From the NCBI GenBank assembly GCA_900553295.1, contig USCR01000059.1, forward strand, positions 1-13,003: a DNA stretch of 13,003 bases, given 5' to 3'. Numbering within the stretch: the first letter of the stretch is position 1; the number at the start of each line of letters is the position of its first letter. The position numbers and the translations under genes were made by a program. Shown here one piece after another: positions 1 through 6,325 of this stretch. Under the pieces are notes generated by a model that saw only the letters and a list, made by a program, of their open reading frames with translations, had not been told where the DNA came from and made no database searches. Source of the DNA: an uncultured Eubacteriales bacterium (GTDB taxonomy: Bacteria; Bacillota; Clostridia; Christensenellales; Aristaeellaceae).

Positions 1-7
1 AAGCCGA

Positions 8-13
8 TATAAT
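8..13 (+). promoter_or_regulatory. Possible -10 box upstream of the phosphosugar mutase
   Basis: A perfect TATAAT hexamer sits 93 bases before the start codon at 107. A matching -35 box would lie before the window, so the promoter cannot be confirmed. Transcription from it would begin near base 20, giving a leader of about 85 bases. That leader contains a GC-rich imperfect inverted repeat (about 26-57) with no U-run after it, so it is not a terminator. The assignment rests on one hexamer and on position. Confidence 0.4.
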
Positions 14-106
14 AAAGGCAACCATGCGGCGGCCGGGATAGCCCTTCCGGCGGCCGCGCCATCGCATTGGTCAACCTCATAGGCAGCGATAAAAGGAGGA
101 TGTTCC

Positions 107-1825
107 ATGGACGTTCAACAGAGCTATGCGCAATGGCTGAAAGATTTTGCTTCCGATCCGGAAACGGTGGCGGAGCTGGAAAGCATCCGCGGCAACGACG
201 CCGAGATTGAGGATCGCTTCTATACAGAGCTGAGTTTTGGCACCGCGGGCATGCGTGGTGTGCTGGGCGCGGGAACCAACCGGATGAACCGCTACAACGT
301 GCGCCGGGCCACCAAGGGCCTGGCCGCTTACCTGCATACCCAGCCCGGCGCGGCGGAGCGGGGCGTGGTGATCGCCTACGACAGCCGCCGCTGCTCCGAC
401 CTGTTTGCCCGGGAGACCGCGCAGGTGCTCTGCCAGGAGGGCGTCAAGGCGTACCTCTTCGACGCCCTGCGGCCCGTGCCCATCCTCTCCTACGCGGTGC
501 GCCACCTGGGCGCGGCCGCGGGCGTGGTCATCACCGCCAGCCACAACCCGCCCCAGTACAACGGCTACAAGGTCTACGGCGAGGACGGCGCCCAGCTGGG
601 CCCGGAGGCCGCCGCGGGCGTTACCTCCTTCATCCGCGCCACGCCCTACACCGCTTGCGTGCTCATGGACATGGAGGAGGCCAAGGCCAAGGGCCTGTTG
701 CACATCATCGGCAACAAGGAAGTGGACGACGACTACATCGCCCAGGTGAAGACCCTGTGCGTCAATCCCGAGATGCTGGCCCGGGAGGGCGGCAGCCTGT
801 CCATTGTCTATACGCCCCTGCACGGCAGCGGCAACGTACCCGTGCGCCGCATCCTCAAGGAAGTGGGCATCACCCACGTCTCCGTGGTCAAGGAGCAGGA
901 GCTGCCCGACCCCAACTTCTCCACCCTGAAGGTGCCCAACCCCGAGGACCCCTCCGCCTTCACCCTGGCCATGAAGCTGGCCGATGAGGTGGGCGCGGAC
1001 GTGATCTTCGGCACGGACCCGGACTGCGACCGCCTGGGCGTGGCCGTGCGGGACAAGGAAGGCAAGTTCCAGCTGCTCACGGGCAACCAGATTGGCTGCG
1101 TGCTGCTGCACTACATCCTCTCCTCCCGCAAGGCCCAGGGCACCCTGCCCACCAACGGCGCGGCGGTGAAGTCCATCGTTTCCACCTCTCTGGCCAACCG
1201 CATCTGCGAGGACTACGGCGTGGAGATGTTCGAGACCCTCACGGGCTTCAAGTTTATTGGCGAAAAGATCCAGCAGTTCCAGGATACCGGGAGCCACACC
1301 TTCCTCTTTGGCTTTGAGGAGAGCTACGGCTTCCTGTCCAGCACCTTTGTCCGGGACAAGGACGGCGTGAACGCCTCCCTGCTCATCGCGGAACTGGCCG
1401 CCTCCTGCAAGGCCCAGGGCATCACCCTCTACGACCGGCTGCAGGAGATCTTCGCCCGCTACGGCACCTTTGTGGAAAAGGTGGTAAGCACCACCCTCCC
1501 CGGCAAGGACGGCGTGGCCCGCATGCAGCAGATCATGAAGGACCTGCGGGCCGAGGCTCCCAAGGAGATTGGCGGGCTGAAGGTTACCGCCGTGCGGGAC
1601 TACCTGCGCGGGGTGCGGGTGGAAAACGGCGTGGAGACCCCCACGGGGCTGCCCACCTCCGACGTGCTGTACTTTGAGCTGGAGGGCGGCAACTGGGTCT
1701 GCGTACGCCCCAGCGGCACCGAGCCCAAGATCAAGCTCTACGTGAACACCAACCACAAGCGTCCGGAAACGGCCCACGCCCTGAACGAAACCCTGTGCGC
1801 CGCCAGCCAGGCCCTGATGCAATAA
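107..1825 (+). CDS. pgcA: Phosphoglucomutase/phosphomannomutase (alpha-D-phosphohexomutase family)
   Basis: This cytosolic enzyme of 572 residues should interconvert hexose-6-phosphate and hexose-1-phosphate, supplying glucose-1-phosphate (or mannose-1-phosphate) for nucleotide-sugar synthesis. All four active-site motifs of the family are visible: the phosphoserine loop TASHNPP (residues 143-149, Ser145), the metal loop DPDCDR (304-309), the sugar-binding loop GFEESYG (402-408) and the C-terminal phosphate-binding loop RPSGTEP (534-540). Length and motif spacing match the PgcA/long PGM branch of Bacillota rather than the shorter GlmM proteins. The start is set by AAAGGAGG at 92-99, seven bases before ATG. 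It is followed by an intrinsic terminator, so it appears to end its transcript. Activity on glucose versus mannose cannot be decided from sequence; the symbol is by similarity. No defect seen. Confidence 0.93.
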   Translation: MDVQQSYAQWLKDFASDPETVAELESIRGNDAEIEDRFYTELSFGTAGMRGVLGAGTNRMNRYNVRRATKGLAAYLHTQPGAAERGVVIAYDSRRCSDLFARETAQVLCQEGVKAYLFDALRPVPILSYAVRHLGAAAGVVITASHNPPQYNGYKVYGEDGAQLGPEAAAGVTSFIRATPYTACVLMDMEEAKAKGLLHIIGNKEVDDDYIAQVKTLCVNPEMLAREGGSLSIVYTPLHGSGNVPVRRILKEVGITHVSVVKEQELPDPNFSTLKVPNPEDPSAFTLAMKLADEVGADVIFGTDPDCDRLGVAVRDKEGKFQLLTGNQIGCVLLHYILSSRKAQGTLPTNGAAVKSIVSTSLANRICEDYGVEMFETLTGFKFIGEKIQQFQDTGSHTFLFGFEESYGFLSSTFVRDKDGVNASLLIAELAASCKAQGITLYDRLQEIFARYGTFVEKVVSTTLPGKDGVARMQQIMKDLRAEAPKEIGGLKVTAVRDYLRGVRVENGVETPTGLPTSDVLYFELEGGNWVCVRPSGTEPKIKLYVNTNHKRPETAHALNETLCAASQALMQ

Positions 1826-1853
1826 ACCGGCCCCGCCGGACATAGGCACCCTA

Positions 1854-1906
1854 CGGACACGCGGGCGGGGAAGCTGCTTTCCCGCCCGCCGTCCGTCTTT
1901 CATTTT
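1854..1906 (+). terminator. Intrinsic terminator after the phosphosugar mutase
   Basis: A GC-rich hairpin with arms at 1861-1872 and 1878-1889 (nine G-C pairs, then a G-U and two A-U pairs, five-base loop GCTGC) is extended by an outer CGGAC/GTCCG pairing at 1854-1858 and 1891-1895. It is followed by a T-rich stretch, TCTTTCATTTT. It lies 28 bases after the mutase stop codon and before the next start codon, which makes it a good rho-independent terminator. Confidence 0.8.
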
Positions 1907-1930
1907 ACCGGAATGCGAGGTACTTGCCCC

Positions 1931-3352
1931 ATGCGGATGCTGCTGCGCTGGTTCGCCCTGCTCCTTTGCCTGACCCTGGCTTTTCCCGCCGCCCTGGGGG
2001 AATCGGACACGGAGGCCCTCACCGCCCTGGGCTACCAGCTGGCCCAGGAGGAGATCGACGCCCTGCTGGAGGACGCCACCGGCTGGAGCCGGGTGATGCT
2101 GGAGGACATCCAGCTGGGGGAGGTCACGGTGAGCAAGTCCTCGGTGACGGTGTATCTCACCGTGCCCAGCCTGAAAAGCTGCCTGCGCTCCTCCGTCACC
2201 CTGGAGGACTATGCCCCCAAGGACTACCTGGCCCAGGCCATGGCGGACTACCTGGGCCACGAAACCCGGGAGGAGCTGAAGCTCAACTTCACCTATAAGA
2301 TCAAGGACGGGGAAATCACCACCAAGTGGAGCGGCGTAAGCAACCCCCGCAAGCTGGAAAACAGCCTGGCCAGCCTCTCCGGCACGGCCAAGAAAAGCTA
2401 CAACAACAAAAACACCCGCGCGGCCATCGCCGCCTACCTGCTGCCCCAGGCGGCACAGATGCCCAGCCGGGAGCCCGACGAAATGCCGGCCATGGCTTCC
2501 CTGGCGGAGTATGCCGCCCAGGTGGGCCCGGCGCTGGGCCTCACCGCCCAGCAGGCGGAAGGCCGTCTGCGCTGCCTGATGATGATGATGGACCTCGCCG
2601 CCATGGACACCACCGAGCCCCTGGAAGCCACCGTTCTCACCCTGAAGGTGGACGACTGGGCCACCATGCTGGCCAATGCCGAAGCCCTGGCCCAGGAGGC
2701 CATGGCCGCCGCGGTGGGCGTGCCGGAAATGTCGGAGGTGGAGCTGGAAGCCTTCCTGTGGGATGCCCTGCCCCAGGCCATGCTGCCCCTGCTGTACGAC
2801 CGCAAGGGCACCACCGAGGTCACCCTGACCGTGGACCTGCCCGCAGCGCTGAATCAGGGGCCGCAAAGCGCCACGGCGCTGATGGAGTACTTCGCCGCCT
2901 ACAGCGCGGAAGTGGACGCCGCCATGGCGCGCCTGGCCGCCTACGCCGCCACGCTGCCCTATTATCCCCGGGTGGCGCAGATTCCCAGCGGCGTACTGGA
3001 GGGCCAGGAGGAGGCCGGGGGAACGCCCGTGACCTTTGACCTGGGGTCGGACACGGAAAACAGCGGCTACGTGCGGGTTTACCGGGATGGCGCGCTGGTG
3101 CTGGGGGGCTTCATCCGCCAGGGCGTGCGGCTGACGGTAAAGCTGGCCCCCGGGGATTACACGGTCTATTACACCACCGGCCCGGAATGGTTCGGGAGCA
3201 CGCACCTCATGGGCCGGGACGCGGTGTTCGGCAGCTTCCCCCTGACGGTGCCGGGAGGAGATCATCTCACCGTGCACATGGAGGCAGGGGAGGGAGACGT
3301 GCCCGTTACGCCCCTGACCCAGGAGGAATTCAACCAGGGACCGGCGGCGTAA
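1931..3352 (+). CDS. Exported protein of unknown function with a C-terminal beta-rich domain
   Basis: A 473-residue protein I cannot assign to a named family. The N-terminus is a clear signal peptide: positive residues (MRMLLRW), a Leu/Ala-rich core to about residue 20, and a likely signal peptidase I site after ALG (residues 21-23). Residues 25-165 mix short helices with strands; 195-345 are mostly alanine- and leucine-rich helices, including a run of four methionines. Residues 365-455 look like a separate beta-sandwich with YVRVYRDG, PGDYTVYY and TGPEWFGS motifs; similar aromatic/glycine patterns occur at the ends of other clostridial secreted proteins of unknown role. I prefer ATG 1931 over ATG 1913, because GAGGT at 1917-1921 is correctly spaced for 1931 and the shorter form gives a normal signal peptide. 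There is no lipobox. No promoter is obvious between the preceding terminator and the gene. Confidence 0.8.
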   Translation: MRMLLRWFALLLCLTLAFPAALGESDTEALTALGYQLAQEEIDALLEDATGWSRVMLEDIQLGEVTVSKSSVTVYLTVPSLKSCLRSSVTLEDYAPKDYLAQAMADYLGHETREELKLNFTYKIKDGEITTKWSGVSNPRKLENSLASLSGTAKKSYNNKNTRAAIAAYLLPQAAQMPSREPDEMPAMASLAEYAAQVGPALGLTAQQAEGRLRCLMMMMDLAAMDTTEPLEATVLTLKVDDWATMLANAEALAQEAMAAAVGVPEMSEVELEAFLWDALPQAMLPLLYDRKGTTEVTLTVDLPAALNQGPQSATALMEYFAAYSAEVDAAMARLAAYAATLPYYPRVAQIPSGVLEGQEEAGGTPVTFDLGSDTENSGYVRVYRDGALVLGGFIRQGVRLTVKLAPGDYTVYYTTGPEWFGSTHLMGRDAVFGSFPLTVPGGDHLTVHMEAGEGDVPVTPLTQEEFNQGPAA

Positions 3353-3418
3353 CCCCCGCCGCTCCCCGGGCATACCCTGAAAATATGAACCAAAGCATTT
3401 GGAAAGAAGGTAATTTCC

Positions 3419-4447
3419 ATGGACAAGCAAACGTATATGATTTCCCAGCTGACCACCCTCACGGGCATTCCCAGCCCCACGGGCATGACCCGCGAGATTA
3501 CCGATTATCTGCTGGCGGAGCTGACCCGCCTGGGCTTCAAGCCCCAGCGCACCCCCAAGGGCACGGTGATGTGCTGCCTGGGCGGCAGCGGCCATCCCCT
3601 GGTGCTCTCCGCCCATGTGGACGCCCTGGGGGCCATGGTGCGCTCCATCCTGCCCAACGGCTGCCTGCGCTACACGCAGATTGGCGGGTATAACGACAAC
3701 GCCATCGAAAACGAAACCGTGCGCATTCACACCCGGGAGGGCAAGGTATACACCGGCACGGTGCAATCCGTGCACACCAGCAGCCACGTATGGGGGGACA
3801 TCACCGCCGAGAAGCGGGACGACCGCAGCCTGCAAATCGTGGTGGATGAAATGACCTGGTCCAAGGCGGAGACCGAAGCCCTGGGCATCCGCCCGGGGGA
3901 CTTCATCTCCCTGGACCCCCGCACGGTGGTCACCCCCAGCGGCTTTATCAAGAGCCGCCACCTGGACGACAAGGCCTCCAGCGCGGTGCTGCTCACCCTG
4001 GCCCGGGAGGTGGCGGAAGGCCGCGTGACCCTGGGACGGCAGACCACGGTGGTCTTTACCGTGTATGAGGAAGTGGGCCACGGCGCCTCCCCCCTGTACA
4101 AGATGGACATCGACGATCTGGTGGCCGTGGACATGGGCTGCGTGGGGGACGACCTGGCCTGCAAGGAAAACATGGTCTCCATCTGCGCCAAGGACAGCGC
4201 CGGGCCCTACGACTACGACCTGACCAACGAGCTCATCGCCATTGCCAAGGAAAAGGCCCTGCCCTACGCGGTGGACATCTATCCCCGCTATTCCTCCGAC
4301 ACCGCCACGGCCCTGCGGGCGGGGCTGGACGCCCGTTACGCCCTGTGCGGGCAGGGCGTGTACGCCTCCCACGGCTACGAGCGTACCCATGTGGACGGCA
4401 TGATGGCCACCCTGACTCTGGTGTCCACGCTGGCGGAGCGAAAGTAA
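3419..4447 (+). CDS. M42 family metallo-aminopeptidase (glutamyl aminopeptidase/TET-like)
   Basis: This 342-residue cytosolic enzyme is expected to remove N-terminal residues from short peptides using two divalent metal ions, probably as a large multimer as in TET peptidases. Family ligands are present in order: AHVD (His66, Asp68), HLDDK (181-185, bridging Asp in this motif), YEEVGHG (Glu217 catalytic, Glu218 ligand), VDMG (Asp238) and a C-terminal SHGYERTH (317-324) that supplies the last histidine, most likely His318. Length is normal for M42 (about 340-360). The start follows AGAAGG (3405-3410) with eight bases of spacing; the gene begins 66 bases after the exported-protein gene. Some M42 relatives were annotated as cellulases (FrvX/CelM), but the ligand set supports a peptidase. 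The preferred residue cannot be read from sequence. No truncation or missing key residue. Confidence 0.92.
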   Translation: MDKQTYMISQLTTLTGIPSPTGMTREITDYLLAELTRLGFKPQRTPKGTVMCCLGGSGHPLVLSAHVDALGAMVRSILPNGCLRYTQIGGYNDNAIENETVRIHTREGKVYTGTVQSVHTSSHVWGDITAEKRDDRSLQIVVDEMTWSKAETEALGIRPGDFISLDPRTVVTPSGFIKSRHLDDKASSAVLLTLAREVAEGRVTLGRQTTVVFTVYEEVGHGASPLYKMDIDDLVAVDMGCVGDDLACKENMVSICAKDSAGPYDYDLTNELIAIAKEKALPYAVDIYPRYSSDTATALRAGLDARYALCGQGVYASHGYERTHVDGMMATLTLVSTLAERK

Positions 4448-4452
4448 TTCCC

Positions 4453-4492
4453 AAAACAAAAGGCGCGGGGCGGCATCAAAAACCGCCCCGCC
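4453..4492 (-). terminator. Intrinsic terminator facing the minus strand
   Basis: Between the M42 gene and the hydrolase lies a GC-rich hairpin: arms 4462-4473 and 4483-4492, with at least nine consecutive pairs (GCGGGGCGG with CCGCCCCGC) and a nine-base loop. Read on the minus strand, the stem is followed directly by TTTTGTTTT, a textbook U-run. On the plus strand no U-run follows; the hydrolase ribosome binding site does. The signal would therefore stop leftward transcription, for instance from the minus-strand gene at 5847. On the plus strand the same stem abuts the ribosome binding site and could affect translation. Confidence 0.6.
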
Positions 4493-4502
4493 TGGAGGTA
4501 CC

Positions 4503-5723
4503 ATGAACGAGCTGGAACAGGCGCTGCAATGGTTTGTGGAGGACAAGCGCATCATGGCCTGCCTCACCGTTACCGGAGGCACAGCGGACAGGGCATGCCA
4601 CGCCGCCTGCGGGCGCATCCGGGAAAAGGAGGCCTCCGGGGAGGACGTTCCCCTGGGAGAGGATACCCTCTTTGATCTGGCCAGCCTGACGAAAATCTTC
4701 ACGGGCATGGCCGTGCTGCGCCTGCGGGAGGAGGGGCTGCTGGACCTCTCCCGGCCGGTGACGGCGTACGCGCCCCAGTTTGCGCACCTGGGGGAGGTGT
4801 CCGTGGAGCGGGTGCTCACCTTCTCCGTGGGGCTGACCTCCCCGGCCCGCATTGATGCCCAGCCCACCCGGGAGGAAGGGCTGCGGCAGCTTTTCCTCAC
4901 CATGCCCCAGCCCCTGGGCACGGGGCGGTATCACTCGGACATGCACGCCATGGTGCTCAAGTACGTGGTGGAAGGCGCGGCGGGGGAGAGCCTCTTCGAC
5001 TGCCTGAGCCGCCGCATCCTGCGTCCCCTGGGGATGCGGAACACCTTTGCCCATGTGCCCCAGGGGGAACGCCGCCGGGCCGCCTCCTGCGACCTGGAGC
5101 ACCGCATCGAGGGCACGCGGCACATCCTGCGCCGGGGCATCGCCCCGGGCACGGTTCACGACCCCAAGGCGCGGCTGCTCTCCCTGGAGGGGGCGGACCT
5201 GTGCGGTCACGCGGGGCTGTTTGCCACCCGGGGAGACATGGTCCGCTTCTGCCAGGGGGTATTGCGGGGCCAGGTGCTCTCCCGGGAGAGCCTGCGCTTC
5301 CTGGCGCAAAACCGCACGGGCCGTCCGCTCCCGGAGGGCGGGTACACCCAATACCTGGGCTGCCAGTGCTATGTGAAGCACCCGGACCAGTTTTTCAGCG
5401 AGATCCCCGTATACATGGGGGAGCAGGCCTTTGGGCTCAGCGGCTTCACGGGGCATCACCTGGCCATTGACCCGGAGCGGGGACTGTTCAGCCTGTTCCT
5501 GGGGGACCGGGTGCTGAACCGCCTGACGGTGCTGCGGCCCCCGGCGGGCATGACCCTTACGGATTTTGGCCTGGACGCGGCTGGTTTTGGCTCCCTGGTG
5601 TGGGATGACGGTCGCACCGTCTTCTCCTCGGTGGATTATGTCCATCAGAAGGACGGGCGGCTGCATGCGCCTCTGGCCCGGATGCTGGGGGTTGCGCCGC
5701 GGGAGGACAGTGGATGTCCATGA
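4503..5723 (+). CDS. Beta-lactamase-related serine hydrolase (class C/PBP-like fold), divergent active site
   Basis: A 406-residue protein of the beta-lactamase/DD-peptidase/esterase family. The nucleophile motif is intact: ASLTK places Ser61 and Lys64 in the expected SxxK setting after LFDL. VHD (218-220) and GHAGLFAT (235-242) are typical of one branch of these hydrolases. Two other motifs differ: the tyrosine motif reads RYHSDMH (142-148), with Tyr143 apparently one place early, and the usual third motif (KTG/HTG before GFTG) reads LSG at 312-314. There is no signal peptide, so the protein is probably cytosolic. GGAGG at 4494-4498 is only four bases from ATG. The last 167 bases overlap a minus-strand gene, and the final residues (VAPREDSGCP) look like a tail added after the natural end. 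The substrate is unknown; an esterase or amidase is as likely as a beta-lactamase, and the changes may mean reduced or altered catalysis. Confidence 0.85.
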   Translation: MNELEQALQWFVEDKRIMACLTVTGGTADRACHAACGRIREKEASGEDVPLGEDTLFDLASLTKIFTGMAVLRLREEGLLDLSRPVTAYAPQFAHLGEVSVERVLTFSVGLTSPARIDAQPTREEGLRQLFLTMPQPLGTGRYHSDMHAMVLKYVVEGAAGESLFDCLSRRILRPLGMRNTFAHVPQGERRRAASCDLEHRIEGTRHILRRGIAPGTVHDPKARLLSLEGADLCGHAGLFATRGDMVRFCQGVLRGQVLSRESLRFLAQNRTGRPLPEGGYTQYLGCQCYVKHPDQFFSEIPVYMGEQAFGLSGFTGHHLAIDPERGLFSLFLGDRVLNRLTVLRPPAGMTLTDFGLDAAGFGSLVWDDGRTVFSSVDYVHQKDGRLHAPLARMLGVAPREDSGCP

Positions 5724-5847
5724 GTCCGGCCTCGCTGCGGGCCTCCTCGGCGCTTTCCGTGGCGGCGGGCATGAGGCCGGTGCACTCGTTGGCGCTGGAG
5801 ACGCGCTCCAGGCGGTAATACTTTTCCACGTCTTTGCTGGTATCCAT
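5557..5847 (-). CDS. Small protein with an ANECTGLMP motif, 3' half overlapping the hydrolase gene
   Basis: A 96-residue minus-strand gene I believe is real, function unknown. Residues 1-47 look like a compact conserved protein: charged start (MDTSKDVEKYYRLERVS), then ANECTGLMP (19-27), an acidic helix and GLMDIHC (41-47). I recall similar short proteins with a NECTGLMP core in Clostridia, usually unnamed, but could not check this. Codons in this part end mostly in G or C, as in neighbouring genes. From about residue 50 the codons change (CCA, GCA, AGA, AGG) and the protein becomes Pro/Arg-rich, because the frame runs antisense through the hydrolase until TAA at 5557-5559. This suggests loss of an earlier stop codon. 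A weak Shine-Dalgarno (AAAGGGG, about 12 bases upstream) precedes ATG. A weak divergent promoter, TTGCAA-N17-TATCTG, may exist at 5945-5917. The gene is transcribed away from rhaM. Confidence 0.6.
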   Translation of the reverse strand: MDTSKDVEKYYRLERVSSANECTGLMPAATESAEEARSEAGLMDIHCPPAAQPPASGPEAHAAARPSDGHNPPRRRRCDRHPTPGSQNQPRPGQNP

Positions 5848-5958
5848 TGGGTTATCTCGCCCCTTTCCATGCGTTTGCAGGGATAGGTTTTCCCGGCGGG
5901 GGCGCGGGCACGCTGGCAGATACTGGGGCAAAACATTTTTTGCAAGGAGGCACGAGGC

Positions 5959-6276
5959 ATGGAACGCTTTGCCTGGAAAGTGCGCATCAAGCCCGGCATG
6001 GCCGAGGAGTACAAGCGCCGCCACGACGAGATCTGGCCCGAAATGAAGGCCCTGCTCAAGGAAGCGGGCATTTGCAACTATACCATCTGGTCCGACGGGG
6101 AGGAGCTTTTCGGCTACTACGAGTGCGAGAAGGGCATTGCCTTTGCGGAGCGCACCCAGGCCGGCAGCCCCATTGTGGACCGCTGGAACGCCTACATGGA
6201 GGATGTGCTGGAGCTGGAGATGGACCCGGAGACCGGCGCACAGCCCAAGCTGCGGCAGATGTTCCTGCTGGAGTAA
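5959..6276 (+). CDS. rhaM: L-rhamnose mutarotase
   Basis: This 105-residue cytosolic enzyme interconverts the alpha and beta anomers of L-rhamnose, feeding the rhamnose isomerase step. Length equals that of the family (E. coli RhaM/YiiL has 104). The catalytic residues fall at the same numbers as in E. coli: Tyr18 and His22 within EEYKRRHDEIWPE (16-28). NYTIW (40-44) and DRWNAYM (74-80) match conserved segments, although the second tryptophan of the E. coli WW pair is Asn77 here. AAGGAGG at 5944-5950 lies eight bases before ATG. A short inverted repeat, GCAAAA/TTTTGC (5928-5943), precedes it. No other rhamnose genes are in the window; the next gene, pdp, starts 49 bases later and is probably co-transcribed. 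The mutarotase could also serve a related sugar. Confidence 0.93.
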   Translation: MERFAWKVRIKPGMAEEYKRRHDEIWPEMKALLKEAGICNYTIWSDGEELFGYYECEKGIAFAERTQAGSPIVDRWNAYMEDVLELEMDPETGAQPKLRQMFLLE

Positions 6277-6325
6277 TCCCCGGTATGGGGCGCAAGGATG
6301 CCATGAGAAAAGGAGCGTGTGAGGA

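Noticed and set aside
26..57. GC-rich inverted repeat before the first gene as a terminator or riboswitch
   Set aside because: Pairing is imperfect, no U-run follows, and no known riboswitch pattern is visible in the short leader.
77..4921. A 1,614-codon open frame on the minus strand
   Set aside because: It is the exact antisense register of three well-supported plus-strand genes and also crosses their gaps. The protein is a low-complexity mix of His, Gly, Gln and Val with no domains; it follows from the lack of TTA, CTA and TCA codons.
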